A DNA stretch of 64,000 bases, taken from assembly GCA_963781495.1 (NCBI GenBank), contig CAWAFX010000004.1, positions 287,774 through 351,773 on the forward strand, read 5' to 3'. A program made the position numbers and the translations under genes. This stretch comes from Mayfieldus sp963781495. Lineage in GTDB: Bacteria > Actinomycetota > Thermoleophilia > Solirubrobacterales > 70-9. The notes beneath the pieces were generated by a model. That model had not been told where the DNA came from. It saw only the letters and a program-made list of their open reading frames with translations, and did not search any database. Positions 42,741 through 52,076 of the stretch are shown in pieces. Each line of letters begins with the position of its first letter. Position 1 is the stretch's first letter.

Positions 42741-44324
42741 TCAAGCCCGAACCTGGGCGCCGACCGGTGCCTTGCGCGGGCTTTCGACAGCCCGCTCTAG
42801 GTCGGGGAGCGGGTCCGGGGCCAGCGGGGTGCCGGCAATCGGGCAGGAGAAATCGTGCGCCGGTTCAGCCTCCCCTTCGGGCTCCCCGTGGAGCACGGCG
42901 GAGCTGATCGTCAGCCAGGCGAGAATCCCGCCCACGGCGGCGAGTGCCGCGCAGGCCACCATCGCGGTGCGGAAGCCATCGGTCATCTTCGCGGGGTCAT
43001 AGAAGCTGTCGCCGGTCAGGCCGCCAACGAGCGGCAGCACCGCGACGGCCAGCAGTCCGCCGACCCGCGAGACGGCATTGTTGATGCCCGAGGCGATGCC
43101 GGAGTGACGCATGTCGGCCGCCGCCAGCACGGTCGCGGTGACCGGTGCGACGACGAGGGTCAGCCCGAGCCCGAAGACGATCACCGCCGGCAGGACGCTG
43201 GTCAGATAGCTGTCGCCGGGGCTGATCCGCGTCGTCAGCAGCAGCCCGGCGGCGATCACCAGCGGCCCGACGGTGAGCGGGATCCTGGCCCCGATCCGCT
43301 GCGCCAGCGCGCCCGAACGCGCCGAGAACAGCAGCATCAGCGCCGTCACCGGTAGCGATGCGGCGCCGGCTTCGATCGGCGAATAGCCGAGCGAGATCTG
43401 CAGGAAGGCGACGAAGAGGAAGAAGAACCCGCTGAGCGCCGCGTAGACGACGAAGGTGACCAGGTTGGCGGCGCTGAACTGGCGGTTGGAGAACATGCTC
43501 AACGGCATCATCGGGTTCTCGGTTCGGTGCTCGTGGAGCAAGAACGCGACCAGGGCGAGCACGCCCCCCACAGCCGCCACCGTGACGAGCCCCGACATGC
43601 CGCTGGGAGCCTCGATCAGTGCGTAGGTGCTGCCCGCGAGTCCGACCGCGGCCAGCGCCGCGCCGCCGTAGTCGAGCTGCCCGCTGGCAGTCGGGTCGCG
43701 GGTCTCGGGCACGTGGCGGGTCGCCATGACCATCACCAGCAGGCCGAGCGGCAGGTTGATGAGGAAGATCGCCCGCCAGGAGACGGACCCGACCAGATAG
43801 CCCCCGAGCAGCGGTCCGAACGCCGTCGCCACGCCGCCAAGGCCCGACCAGGCGCCGATCGCCCGGGCGCGGTCACCGGGACGAAAGCTTGATTCGATCA
43901 TCGCCAGGCTGCCCGGGGTCAGAAGGGCACCGCCGATTCCCTGCAGAAGCCGGGCCGCGACGAGCAGCGAGACATTGGGCGCGATCGCGCAGAGCAGCGA
44001 CGCCACGGTGAACAGCCCGGTGCCGAGGACGAAGACGCGACGGCGGCCGAAGAGATCGCCGAGCGAGCCGCCGAGCAGGATCAGCGAGGCGAGCGTCAGC
44101 AGGTAGCCATTGAGGATCCACTGCAGCGAGCTGGTCGACGCGTTGAGGTCGCGGCCGATGACCGGCAGGGCGACGTTGACGACGGTGCCGTCGAGGAAGG
44201 CCATGCCTGATCCGAGCACGGCGACCGCGAGGACCCAACGGCCGGCCTTGCTGCCGTAGGCGACTCCCTCAGGGATGGACGGTCCCCATATGTGTGCCGG
44301 CACCCACGCTAGGCACCCAGTCAA
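42741..44324 (-). CDS. DHA2-family MFS exporter
   Basis: A 527-residue antiporter with about 14 helices. Motif A is G-S-L-G-D-L-F-G-R-R and the helix-5 motif is GVATAFGPLLGGYL. TTG 44324 overlaps the stop of the upstream NAD-binding protein gene as TTGA; GTG 44303 is an alternative start. A soluble acidic/proline-rich tail of ~45 residues follows the last helix. The closest resemblance is to EmrB/QacA drug exporters. Coupling to the oxidoreductase-like gene suggests export of a product or toxic compound; substrate unknown. Confidence 0.88.
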   Translation of the reverse strand: MTGCLAWVPAHIWGPSIPEGVAYGSKAGRWVLAVAVLGSGMAFLDGTVVNVALPVIGRDLNASTSSLQWILNGYLLTLASLILLGGSLGDLFGRRRVFVLGTGLFTVASLLCAIAPNVSLLVAARLLQGIGGALLTPGSLAMIESSFRPGDRARAIGAWSGLGGVATAFGPLLGGYLVGSVSWRAIFLINLPLGLLVMVMATRHVPETRDPTASGQLDYGGAALAAVGLAGSTYALIEAPSGMSGLVTVAAVGGVLALVAFLLHEHRTENPMMPLSMFSNRQFSAANLVTFVVYAALSGFFFLFVAFLQISLGYSPIEAGAASLPVTALMLLFSARSGALAQRIGARIPLTVGPLVIAAGLLLTTRISPGDSYLTSVLPAVIVFGLGLTLVVAPVTATVLAAADMRHSGIASGINNAVSRVGGLLAVAVLPLVGGLTGDSFYDPAKMTDGFRTAMVACAALAAVGGILAWLTISSAVLHGEPEGEAEPAHDFSCPIAGTPLAPDPLPDLERAVESPRKAPVGAQVRA

Positions 44325-45841
44325 GCAGAGTCGCTGGCGCGTGCCTCGGAGCCGATGCGGCCGACCTCACGCGGCGGCAGGTCGTGGCGGGCCAGCGAGC
44401 GCAGGAACCCTCGCGTGACCCAGCGGTGGATCCGCTGCTGGGTCTGTCCGTAGAGCAGGGTGCCGAAACGGGCGAAGCGGCCGCTGCCGCGGAACGAGGG
44501 GTAGAAGTTCTCGACCTCCATCCGCACCTTGAAGCGAGCCGAATCGCCGCCGGCCTGCTCCGCGCGCTCGATCGAGAGGCGCAGAAAGCCCCTCCCCCGT
44601 CCGTCGTGGGCGACCAGCAGGCCGCGTTCGATCGGCCAGGTCACGCTCCCGCGCCCCGCGTCGATCTCGAAGCTCGGCGAACGGAAGCGCAGCAGCGCCA
44701 GTGGCCGCGCGAGCAGGACCACGGTCTGATCCGTCTCGCCGTAGACGACCCGAACCAGGCCCAGGGTCGCGCGGTTGACGAAGCGCCAGTAGGCGCGGGC
44801 CGCGCGCTGGAGGAAGTCGCGGTCCGGGATTCCCGACGAGTCCGGCAGGACCACGATCGCCTCCTGGATCGAACCGACAGACCCGCTGCGGCTAACCGTG
44901 GCCTTCGGCTCGGGCAGGAGGGTCGCCGCGGCCGCGATCTCCGGATCCTCCGCCAGCGCGTCGCGCAGCGCGGTCCGAAACGGGGCCGGGGTGACGTCGA
45001 AGTCGGCCGCCGGAGCCGGATCGGTGACGACCGTCGGTGTCGACAGCCCCTCGACGAGCGGCCGCGCGATCGCCGCGTCCACCGGGGTCACGAGGCCGAT
45101 CCACAGCGACGAGAGCCAGGGCGTCAAGAGCGGCACCGGCAACCTCGGGCGTCTCCGCACCCCCAGCGCCTCGGCCATCCGGTCGAGCATCTCGCCGTAG
45201 GAGAGGACATCGGGGCCGCCGATCTGGATCTCGCGCCCTTGCGACGACGCCACCGCCGGCGCCCTTGACAGATAGGAGATGACGTCGTCGATCGCGATCG
45301 GCTGGGTCGGCGTTGCCAGCCAGGCCGGCCCGATCATCGCCGGCAGCCGCTGGACCAGGTAGCGCAGGGTGCGGTAGGACTCGCTCCCGGCTCCGACGAC
45401 CATCCCGGCGCGGAAGTAGGTCAGCGGCGGGCCCAGCTCGGCGAGGATCTCCGCGGTTCGCCGGCGGCTTCGGAGGTGCTCGGAGCGGGGATCGTCGCCG
45501 AGCCCGCCGAGATAGACGACCCGGCCGACCCCCTCGCGTTTCGCCATCCGGGCGAAGTTCTGTGCCGCGACGCGCTCGCGTTCGGCAAAGTCGCCCTTGC
45601 CGCCGCGGCCCATCGCGTGGATCAGGTAGTAGGCGACGTCGACGCCCTCTCCGGCGCCGGCGAGCGAGTCGGCATCGAGGACGTCGCCCTCGACGACCTC
45701 GGCGCCCCGCCGCTCGAGGTCAGTGGCCCGCCCCCGGTCGCGGACCAGGCAGCGGACGGTCCAGCCCGACTCCAGCAGGGCGCCGGCGAGGCGGCCGCCG
45801 ATGAAGCCGGTGGCGCCTGTGACGAGGGCAGCTCCAGCCAC
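44321..45841 (-). CDS. NAD(P)-binding epimerase-like protein with DUF2867 domain
   Basis: A 506-residue protein from ATG 45841. The N-terminal 300 residues are an extended-SDR Rossmann fold (T-G-A-T-G-F-I-G-G-R; VVEGDVLD; VYLGGLGDD), similar to complex I NDUFA9-like proteins. The C-terminal ~180 residues match the DUF2867 pattern (RAYWRFVNRATLGLVR, then RMEVENFYPSFRGSGRFARFG). The role of this two-domain family is unknown to me. Its end overlaps the MFS exporter start. Confidence 0.85.
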   Translation of the reverse strand: MAGAALVTGATGFIGGRLAGALLESGWTVRCLVRDRGRATDLERRGAEVVEGDVLDADSLAGAGEGVDVAYYLIHAMGRGGKGDFAERERVAAQNFARMAKREGVGRVVYLGGLGDDPRSEHLRSRRRTAEILAELGPPLTYFRAGMVVGAGSESYRTLRYLVQRLPAMIGPAWLATPTQPIAIDDVISYLSRAPAVASSQGREIQIGGPDVLSYGEMLDRMAEALGVRRRPRLPVPLLTPWLSSLWIGLVTPVDAAIARPLVEGLSTPTVVTDPAPAADFDVTPAPFRTALRDALAEDPEIAAAATLLPEPKATVSRSGSVGSIQEAIVVLPDSSGIPDRDFLQRAARAYWRFVNRATLGLVRVVYGETDQTVVLLARPLALLRFRSPSFEIDAGRGSVTWPIERGLLVAHDGRGRGFLRLSIERAEQAGGDSARFKVRMEVENFYPSFRGSGRFARFGTLLYGQTQQRIHRWVTRGFLRSLARHDLPPREVGRIGSEARASDSA

Positions 45842-45872
45842 TGGCCAGAGCCTAGCCCGCGGCGGTTGCGGC

Positions 45873-47675
45873 TCAGCCGCCGGCCGTCGGCAGGGTGGCG
45901 GTCAGGTTCGAGACCTGGACGTTGAAGGCGAGGTCGTTGCTCGGCCGCAGGTAGGGATCGTCGCTGCCGAGCAGCACGAGCTTGACCGTGTGCCCGGCCG
46001 GGAAGGCATAGCCGTTGCCGTGCAGCTGGAAGCTCACCTGGCCTGACTGATTGTTGGTGAGGCGGTATGCGCCGCGGGTCACGAGCCGCTCGCTGCCATC
46101 GGGCGCGACGTCGAAGAGCATCGAGTCGAGCTCGCCGAAGTCCCCGATCGTCTGGATCGTCGCGGTCACGGTCGGAAGCCCGAGCAGCGTGAACCCCGAG
46201 CCGGTGGCCCGCGTGTAGACGGCGGTGCCCGGCGCGGTCGAGGAGGAGACCGTCTTGCAGGCATCGCTGGTACCGGCGATCGGATCGAATTGCCCGCTCG
46301 TGGCCGGATCGCCGGCGGCGCCGACCAGCTGCGAGGCCGAAGAGCCGAAGCTGAGGCTGCCGGTGTGAAGCCGGCTGTAGCTGGACGCGGTGTAGGGACC
46401 GCCGTCCGGGGTCGCCGCCGGGCAGGTCTGCGTGAATGCGGTCACCGCTCCTGGGGCCGGCCCGCCGCGGGCGCCGCGCAGGTAGCGGGCGAAGAAAGCG
46501 GCGCCCTGGTTGTTGAAGGCCTGGTTCACGGTCGGCTTGTTGGAGCCGCGGCTGTGGCCGAGGTCGCCGAACTGGAGGCTGACCGGGCTGCGGCCATGGA
46601 CCTGGTTGTAGACCCGAATCGCCTGCTCGGGCGGGAACAGGTCGTCGGTCCAGCCGTTCTCGATCAACAGCGGGGCCGGTGTGCCGGGCAGACCGTAGGC
46701 CTGGTGGTGGGCGTAGATCTCGGCCAGCCGGGCGAGGGCCACCGGAGTCGGGGGCTCGCCGGCATTGACCAGCGCGAAGCTCGTGTTGAGGTCGGCGTCG
46801 GGATTCGTGCACGGCGTGCTGGCGGGAGCGTCGCCGCAGTAGTAGCCGCTCGTCTTGCCGAGGGCGAACAGACCGGAGACGTAGCTGCGCAGCTCGATCC
46901 CGACCGGGTTCAGGCTCTGTCCGGGCGGAGCGACCTGGGTGTCGAGGAAGCGGCCGTTGGGCAGCAGCGAATCGACCAGATCGGACCAGGGCCAGCGCGG
47001 CCAGGCCGCGGTGATCGAAAGCGGCTTGCCCTTGGGGCTGGTCCAGGGCGCAAAGGAGCCGTCGGGCTTGCGGATGCGGTCGCGAAGGTAGGCGAGCTCC
47101 ATGCTCTGGCCGCCGCCATAGGAGATGCCGGTGACGCCGAGCTCACCGCGCTTCGCGATCCCCTGATCGACCAATCGCCCGAGCAGGTTCTGGGTGTCGC
47201 GGGCCTCATAGCGGGTGTCGCCGAGGCGGATGTATCCCTGCCCGCAGGGCCCAGAGTGAAATCCGCTCGGCCCGCCCCCGCAGGAGTGCCCGAATCCGCG
47301 CGCTGTGTAGTTGACGACCGCATATCCCTGACGGGCGAAGAAGTCGTTGTTGTAGTGGTAGGTGTTGGCGCCGTCGCCGTTGGGGTCGTTGGATTCGAAG
47401 TCGGTCTTGTCGCCGCCGTAGCCGTGCAGCATCACGATCGTGGGGAAGGGTCCGCTGCCCTTCGCCGGGAGAGTGACGTCGACGTCGAGCGGAACCCCGT
47501 CGAAAGTCGGCACCCCGTCGACCGTCTGCCCCGGTCCGCCATCGGTCGTGGGACAGAAGCGGGTGCCGTCGGACTGCGAGTTGCACGGATGCCCGAACGG
47601 TGCCGGCACCGCAGCCCCTGCCGCGGGAGCCAGACCCAGGAACAACACTCCGAAAACGAACAGCAATCGCCGCAC
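45873..47675 (-). CDS. Secreted S15/CocE-type alpha/beta hydrolase
   Basis: A 600-residue protein from GTG 47675 behind GAGGAG. A signal peptide (residues 1-21) precedes a short cysteine-containing segment and the hydrolase fold (MLHGYGGDKTD). The nucleophile is Ser in G-I-S-Y-G-G-G; the acid is at NGWTDDLFP and the histidine at GDLGHSRG. The C-terminal ~170 residues form a jelly-roll like the X-Pro dipeptidyl-peptidase C-terminal domain. It may be an extracellular peptidase or an ester hydrolase; the S15/CocE family includes both. It reads in the same direction as the NAD-binding protein gene. Confidence 0.85.
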   Translation of the reverse strand: MRRLLFVFGVLFLGLAPAAGAAVPAPFGHPCNSQSDGTRFCPTTDGGPGQTVDGVPTFDGVPLDVDVTLPAKGSGPFPTIVMLHGYGGDKTDFESNDPNGDGANTYHYNNDFFARQGYAVVNYTARGFGHSCGGGPSGFHSGPCGQGYIRLGDTRYEARDTQNLLGRLVDQGIAKRGELGVTGISYGGGQSMELAYLRDRIRKPDGSFAPWTSPKGKPLSITAAWPRWPWSDLVDSLLPNGRFLDTQVAPPGQSLNPVGIELRSYVSGLFALGKTSGYYCGDAPASTPCTNPDADLNTSFALVNAGEPPTPVALARLAEIYAHHQAYGLPGTPAPLLIENGWTDDLFPPEQAIRVYNQVHGRSPVSLQFGDLGHSRGSNKPTVNQAFNNQGAAFFARYLRGARGGPAPGAVTAFTQTCPAATPDGGPYTASSYSRLHTGSLSFGSSASQLVGAAGDPATSGQFDPIAGTSDACKTVSSSTAPGTAVYTRATGSGFTLLGLPTVTATIQTIGDFGELDSMLFDVAPDGSERLVTRGAYRLTNNQSGQVSFQLHGNGYAFPAGHTVKLVLLGSDDPYLRPSNDLAFNVQVSNLTATLPTAGG

Positions 47676-47744
47676 GCGCGCCTCTCCTCGCTCGAACTGC
47701 GCCGACCCTAGCGACTCGAAATGGAGCGCACGCCGGTTCTCGTC

Positions 47745-49190
47745 TCAGCCCTGCGCGACCTCGGGCATCGCGGCAAGCGACTCACCGTCGGTGACGTCCC
47801 GACCCGCGAGGGCTGCGGGCGTGCTCGGGATCAGCAGCCCGGCCACGAAGCAGAGGAGCAGAAAACCGGTCGCCATCAGAAAGGTCTCGGTGAAGCCGGT
47901 GACCGTCGGCAGGCCATGGGCCATGTTCCCGGCTATGAAGGTGGCCGACAGCTGGCCGCCGAGCGCCCCGCCGAGGGTCCGCATCACCGTGTTCATGCCG
48001 CTCGCGACGCCGGTCTGATGGCTCGGCACCGCCTGCACGATCAGGTTGCCCAGCGCCGCGAACGCCAGGCCCACGCCGATGCCGAGCAGGGCGGCGGCGA
48101 GGAGCAGCTCGTAGGGATGCTCATGGGCCAGCGCCAGCAGCATGAACGAGGCGGTGGCGAACAGGATCCCGGCCAGCAGCGCGGCGCGAGAGCCGAAGCG
48201 GGCCGAGATCGCCCCGGCGCGCAGGCCGAGGATGGTCATAAAGATCGTCGACGGCAGCAGATAGAGGCCCGAGACCACGACCGAGGCGCCGAAGCCGAAG
48301 CCGGTGCTCTTCGGCAGCTGGGCGAACTGGGGAAAGACGATGAACGACGCGTAGAGGCCGGCCCCGAGCAGGAAGGCCGCCGCATTGGTGGTCCAAACGC
48401 CCCTGACCCGCATCATCGTCATGTCGATCAGGGGCTCACGGCTGCGCAGCTCGACCCGGATCCAGGCAAGCGAGAAGACGGCTCCGACCAGGAGCAGGGC
48501 CAGGGTCTTCGAGGAGCCCCAGCCCCAGGTGGTGGTCTCGCTGATCGCCAGCAGGATCGCCGAGAGGCCGATCGTCATCAGGGCGCCGGCGAGCCAGTTG
48601 ATCCGGCCCGGCACCCGGACCGGAGACTCAGGGACCAGGCGCCAGGTTGCGACCGCTGCGGTGACAACGGCGACGAGTGGGATCCAGAACAGCCAGTGGT
48701 AGTCGAGGTGGTCGATGATCACCCCCGAGAGCACGATTCCGAGACCGCCTCCGACGCCGAGGATCGCCGAGAGCAGCCCGATGCCGCCGGCCACCTTGTG
48801 GGCCGGAAACTCGTCGCGGACGATTCCGAACGCGAGCGGGAAGATGCCGCCGCCCGCGCCTTGGATGAACCGGGCCAGGATCAGCAGCGGCAGCGAGCTC
48901 GCAAGCGCGCCGAGCAGGGTTCCCCCACCGAGGATCACCAGGGTCCAGAGCAGCAGGCGCTCCTTGCCGTACATGTCACCGAGGCGCCCCAGGACCGAGG
49001 TTCCGACCGAGGCCGCGAGCAGATAGCCGGTCAGCAGCCAGGTGATCGCGGTCTCGGTGGTGTGCAGCTCGCGCTGCATGGTCGGCAGCGCCGGCACGAC
49101 CAGCGAGCTGAGCATCGCGTAGGCCAGGCCGCCGACCGCGAGCACGGCGAGGGTGACGTTGGGGTGGGTGCGATCGGCCTCGTGGCTCAT
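47745..49190 (-). CDS. DHA2-family MFS exporter
   Basis: A 481-residue, about 14-helix transporter. ATG 49190 is preferred over GTG 49199 because GGAAG then sits about 9 nt upstream. Motif A is G-R-L-G-D-M-Y-G-K-E and the helix-5 glycine motif is GVGGGLGIVLSG. It is the third full-length DHA2 exporter of the window and not especially close to the others. It is divergent from the second sulfatase gene with only ~60 bp between. Confidence 0.88.
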   Translation of the reverse strand: MSHEADRTHPNVTLAVLAVGGLAYAMLSSLVVPALPTMQRELHTTETAITWLLTGYLLAASVGTSVLGRLGDMYGKERLLLWTLVILGGGTLLGALASSLPLLILARFIQGAGGGIFPLAFGIVRDEFPAHKVAGGIGLLSAILGVGGGLGIVLSGVIIDHLDYHWLFWIPLVAVVTAAVATWRLVPESPVRVPGRINWLAGALMTIGLSAILLAISETTTWGWGSSKTLALLLVGAVFSLAWIRVELRSREPLIDMTMMRVRGVWTTNAAAFLLGAGLYASFIVFPQFAQLPKSTGFGFGASVVVSGLYLLPSTIFMTILGLRAGAISARFGSRAALLAGILFATASFMLLALAHEHPYELLLAAALLGIGVGLAFAALGNLIVQAVPSHQTGVASGMNTVMRTLGGALGGQLSATFIAGNMAHGLPTVTGFTETFLMATGFLLLCFVAGLLIPSTPAALAGRDVTDGESLAAMPEVAQG

Positions 49191-49253
49191 GGGTCGCACT
49201 TCCAGCTAAGCAGGCCCCGCCGCCGTCCTGCGGACATATCGTCCCCCCCGCAT

Positions 49254-50870
49254 TTGAGCCGCAGGCCAAAGAGCGGGGAAGCACCACGGAGCCACCACTG
49301 GCTCCGCCTGCTGCTGGCGCTGCTCGCGCTCGCAGCTGTCGGGTTGCTTGCCATGTTGACCAGCTGCGGCTCCAACCCGGCTCAGCGCCCCAGCATCGTC
49401 CTGATCCAGCTCGACGACCAGGACCTCTACGACCTCGCGGCCACCTACCGCGGCGACTCTGGTCGCCGAATCAGCGTCCTGCCCAACATCCACCGGATGC
49501 TCGGCGCCGGGGTCAGCTTCAGCCGCTACTACGTCTCGGTGCCGGTCTGCTGTCCATCGCGGGCGGCCCTTCTCACCGGACGCTACGCGCGCAACAACGG
49601 CGTCTTCACCAACATCGGCGCGATCGGCGGATTCGCCGCCTACAGGCGCCACGACCTTCATTCCAACCTAGCGGTATGGCTGCAAAGGGCCGGCTACCGC
49701 ACGATTCACATCGGCAAGTTCCTCAACGGCTACAGCTCCCGGCCGCCCGCCGTGCCGCCCGGATGGAGCGACTGGCAGACCCTCGCGACCGACCCTTCGA
49801 CCTCCTTCTACTACGGCTACCGCTTCAACTCCAACGGCCGCCTGACGCGGCGCTATGGCGATCGCAGCTACCGGACCGTGGACTCGGTCCGGTGCCCGCA
49901 TCGCTCGTCGCAGCCCTGCGACTACGTCACCGACGTCCTCACCTCCAAGGCGCTGCGGGCCCTGCAGGCCTCAGCGGCGGACAGGCCGTTCTACATGCAG
50001 GTCGACTACACGGCCCCGCATGTCGACGACAACGGGCCGATCGGGCCCCCGCCTCCCCCGCGCTACCTGCACACGCTTGCGGGCGTCAAGGCACCGCGGG
50101 GACCCGACTTCAACGAGTCCGACGTCTCCGACAAGCCCACATATGTGCGCCGTAACCCGCAGCTCTCCCCCGCCGACATCCGCCGGGTCGATTTCCGCTA
50201 CGAGGCTCGACTGGAGTCCGAACGCGCCGTCGACGATGGGCTCGGGGCGATCATCCGGCTGCTGCAGCGGCTCGGCCGGCTGCCGAACACATATCTGTTC
50301 CTGACCTCCGACAACGGCTATTTCCAGGGCGAGCACCGATTCGACACCGGCAAGTTCCTGCCCTACGAGACGGCCGACCACATGCCGCTGGTGGTTCGCG
50401 GCCCCGGCGTCCCGGCGGGTCAGCACTCAGATGCACTGAGCGCCAACGTGGACCTCGCCCCGACCTTCCTGCAGATAGCCGGCGGCCACCCGAACCGCCC
50501 CCTCGACGGCCAGTCGCTTTTGCCCTTCGCGCTCAATCCGGCGCTTCGAACTCGCCGCGCGGTGCTGCTCGAGGACTTCACCAATGCCCCGGCTCAAAAT
50601 GCCGGACGCTCGGCCGGGCAGGCCTCCTCCCGCGTCCCCCACGCCTACAGCGGGATCCGGGTCGGCCCCTACAAGTTCATCCAGTACGCCAGTGGGGAGC
50701 GCGAGCTCTACGACCTCGACCGCGATCCATACGAGGTGCAGTCGCTTGCGGCGGACCCGCGCTACCGAGGGATCGTCGCCTGGCTGGCGGCGCGGCTCAA
50801 GCGCCTGGCCGTCTGCAGCGGGGCGCCGTGCCGCCAGCCGCTGGGACCGATTCCCCAGCCGCTGCCGTAG
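49254..50870 (+). CDS. Lipoprotein sulfatase (paralog of the one at 2.5 kb)
   Basis: A 538-residue protein. TTG 49254 is inferred: the frame stays open far upstream only because it runs antisense through the MFS gene, and TTG gives a complete signal peptide ending in the lipobox L-T-S-C (Cys38). The formylglycine motif is C99-C-P-S-R, followed by AALLTGR. The segments GKFLNGYS, QVDYTAPH and LTSDNGYFQGEHR match the first sulfatase step by step, so the two share substrate class or origin. A flavoprotein gene follows after 13 bp. Sulfatase maturation factors are not present nearby. Confidence 0.9.
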   Translation: MSRRPKSGEAPRSHHWLRLLLALLALAAVGLLAMLTSCGSNPAQRPSIVLIQLDDQDLYDLAATYRGDSGRRISVLPNIHRMLGAGVSFSRYYVSVPVCCPSRAALLTGRYARNNGVFTNIGAIGGFAAYRRHDLHSNLAVWLQRAGYRTIHIGKFLNGYSSRPPAVPPGWSDWQTLATDPSTSFYYGYRFNSNGRLTRRYGDRSYRTVDSVRCPHRSSQPCDYVTDVLTSKALRALQASAADRPFYMQVDYTAPHVDDNGPIGPPPPPRYLHTLAGVKAPRGPDFNESDVSDKPTYVRRNPQLSPADIRRVDFRYEARLESERAVDDGLGAIIRLLQRLGRLPNTYLFLTSDNGYFQGEHRFDTGKFLPYETADHMPLVVRGPGVPAGQHSDALSANVDLAPTFLQIAGGHPNRPLDGQSLLPFALNPALRTRRAVLLEDFTNAPAQNAGRSAGQASSRVPHAYSGIRVGPYKFIQYASGERELYDLDRDPYEVQSLAADPRYRGIVAWLAARLKRLAVCSGAPCRQPLGPIPQPLP

Positions 50871-50883
50871 GGTCGGCGCAGTG

Positions 50884-52017
50884 ATGAGTCGAGTTCTCGT
50901 ACTGGGTGCCGGATTCGGAGGGCTCGAGCTGGCAACGACGCTCTTCGAGGTCTTGGGCGACGACGTCGAGGTGACGTTGATCGACCAGAACGATGCCTTC
51001 GTCTTCGGGTACTCGAAGCTCGACCTGATGTTCGGGCGGGCGACGCCGGAAGCGGTCCGTCTCCCCTACGACGCCATCGCCAAGCCGGGGGTCCGCTTCG
51101 TCCAGGAGACGATCACCGCGATCGATCCGGGGTCGCGGAGCGTCACCACCGACGCGGGAGAACACGAGGCAGACGTCCTCGTGCTGGCCCTCGGCGCCGA
51201 TTACGACCTCGACGCCACACCGGGGCTGGCCGAGGCGACCGAGTTCTACTCGGTCCCCGGTGCCGAGCAGCTGCGCGAGCTGCTGCCCGACTTCAGCCAG
51301 GGCCGTGCGATCGTCGGCGTCTGCGGAGCGCCGTTCAAATGTCCGCCGGCGCCGAGTGAGGCCGCGCTGCTGCTGGATGACTATCTGTCGGCGCGGGGCG
51401 TCCGCGAGGATTGCGAGATCTCCTTCGTGATGCCGCTCGGGAGCCCGGTCCCGCCGTCGCCGGACACGTCCCAGGCGCTGCTGGAGGCTTTCGGGGAGCG
51501 CGGCATCGAGTTCATCCCCAACCGGCGCGTGACCGCGCTGGACCCGGCGCGTGGTGTGGTCATGCTCGAGGACGGCGGCGAGATGCCCTACGACCTCTTC
51601 CTCGGAGTCCCCAAGCACCGCGCCCCCGACGTGGTCATCGCGAGTGGCATGACCGAGGACGGCTATGTGCCGGTCAACCCGAAGACGCTGGAGACCTCGT
51701 ATCCGGGCGTGTATGCGGTCGGGGACGTCGCGACCATCGGCGTGCCGAAGGCCGGGGTGTTCGCCGAGCGAGCGGCCGGCGTCGTCGCCGAGAGGCTTGT
51801 CGCGAGCCTGCGCGGCAGCGGACAACCGCAGGACTACGACGGGCGCGGCTCGTGCTACATCGAGTTCGGCGGCGGTCGCGTCGGCCGGGTCGACGTCGAC
51901 TTCCTCTCCGGGCCGAAGCCGAGCGGAGCCTTTCAGGCGCCATCGAGCGATCTGGCCGCCGAAAAGCAGAGCTTCGGCTCCAGCCGCCGCGCCCGCTGGT
52001 TCGGCATCGAGCCCTGA
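50884..52017 (+). CDS. SQR/FCSD-like FAD-dependent oxidoreductase
   Basis: A 377-residue flavoprotein from ATG 50884 (GTG 50881 is in frame). The dinucleotide motif GAGFGGLE lies at residues 8-15, the second FAD segment is YAVGDVATIG near 275-284, and the sulfide:quinone reductase-like segment G-A-P-F-K-C-P-P-A-P-S-E is present. Two cysteines (VCGAPFKC) lie in that segment; classic SQR has three redox-relevant cysteines, so sulfide oxidation is not assured. It may use other sulfur donors or NAD(P)H. It directly follows the sulfatase gene and is probably co-transcribed. Confidence 0.85.
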   Translation: MSRVLVLGAGFGGLELATTLFEVLGDDVEVTLIDQNDAFVFGYSKLDLMFGRATPEAVRLPYDAIAKPGVRFVQETITAIDPGSRSVTTDAGEHEADVLVLALGADYDLDATPGLAEATEFYSVPGAEQLRELLPDFSQGRAIVGVCGAPFKCPPAPSEAALLLDDYLSARGVREDCEISFVMPLGSPVPPSPDTSQALLEAFGERGIEFIPNRRVTALDPARGVVMLEDGGEMPYDLFLGVPKHRAPDVVIASGMTEDGYVPVNPKTLETSYPGVYAVGDVATIGVPKAGVFAERAAGVVAERLVASLRGSGQPQDYDGRGSCYIEFGGGRVGRVDVDFLSGPKPSGAFQAPSSDLAAEKQSFGSSRRARWFGIEP

Positions 52018-52039
52018 GCTGGATCGCTTCCGAACCGAC

Positions 52040-52059
52040 TCGGGGCGACTGGAATCGAA
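52040..52059. repeat. Degenerate copy of a tRNA 3' end (att-like relic)
   Basis: TCGGGGCGACTGGAATCGAA matches the tRNA-Pro 3' end at 18 of 20 bases. On the minus strand it reads as a T-arm half and acceptor strand. No rest of a tRNA follows. It is probably the outermost remnant of the tandem integration site. Confidence 0.45.
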
Positions 52060-52076
52060 GCGGGTAGAGGGGACGA

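Noticed and set aside
47721..49253. Long open frame joined to the N-terminus of the second sulfatase, giving a protein of over 1000 residues
   Set aside because: This part is antisense to a well-formed MFS exporter gene and has biased, non-protein-like composition. The real protein starts at the signal peptide.
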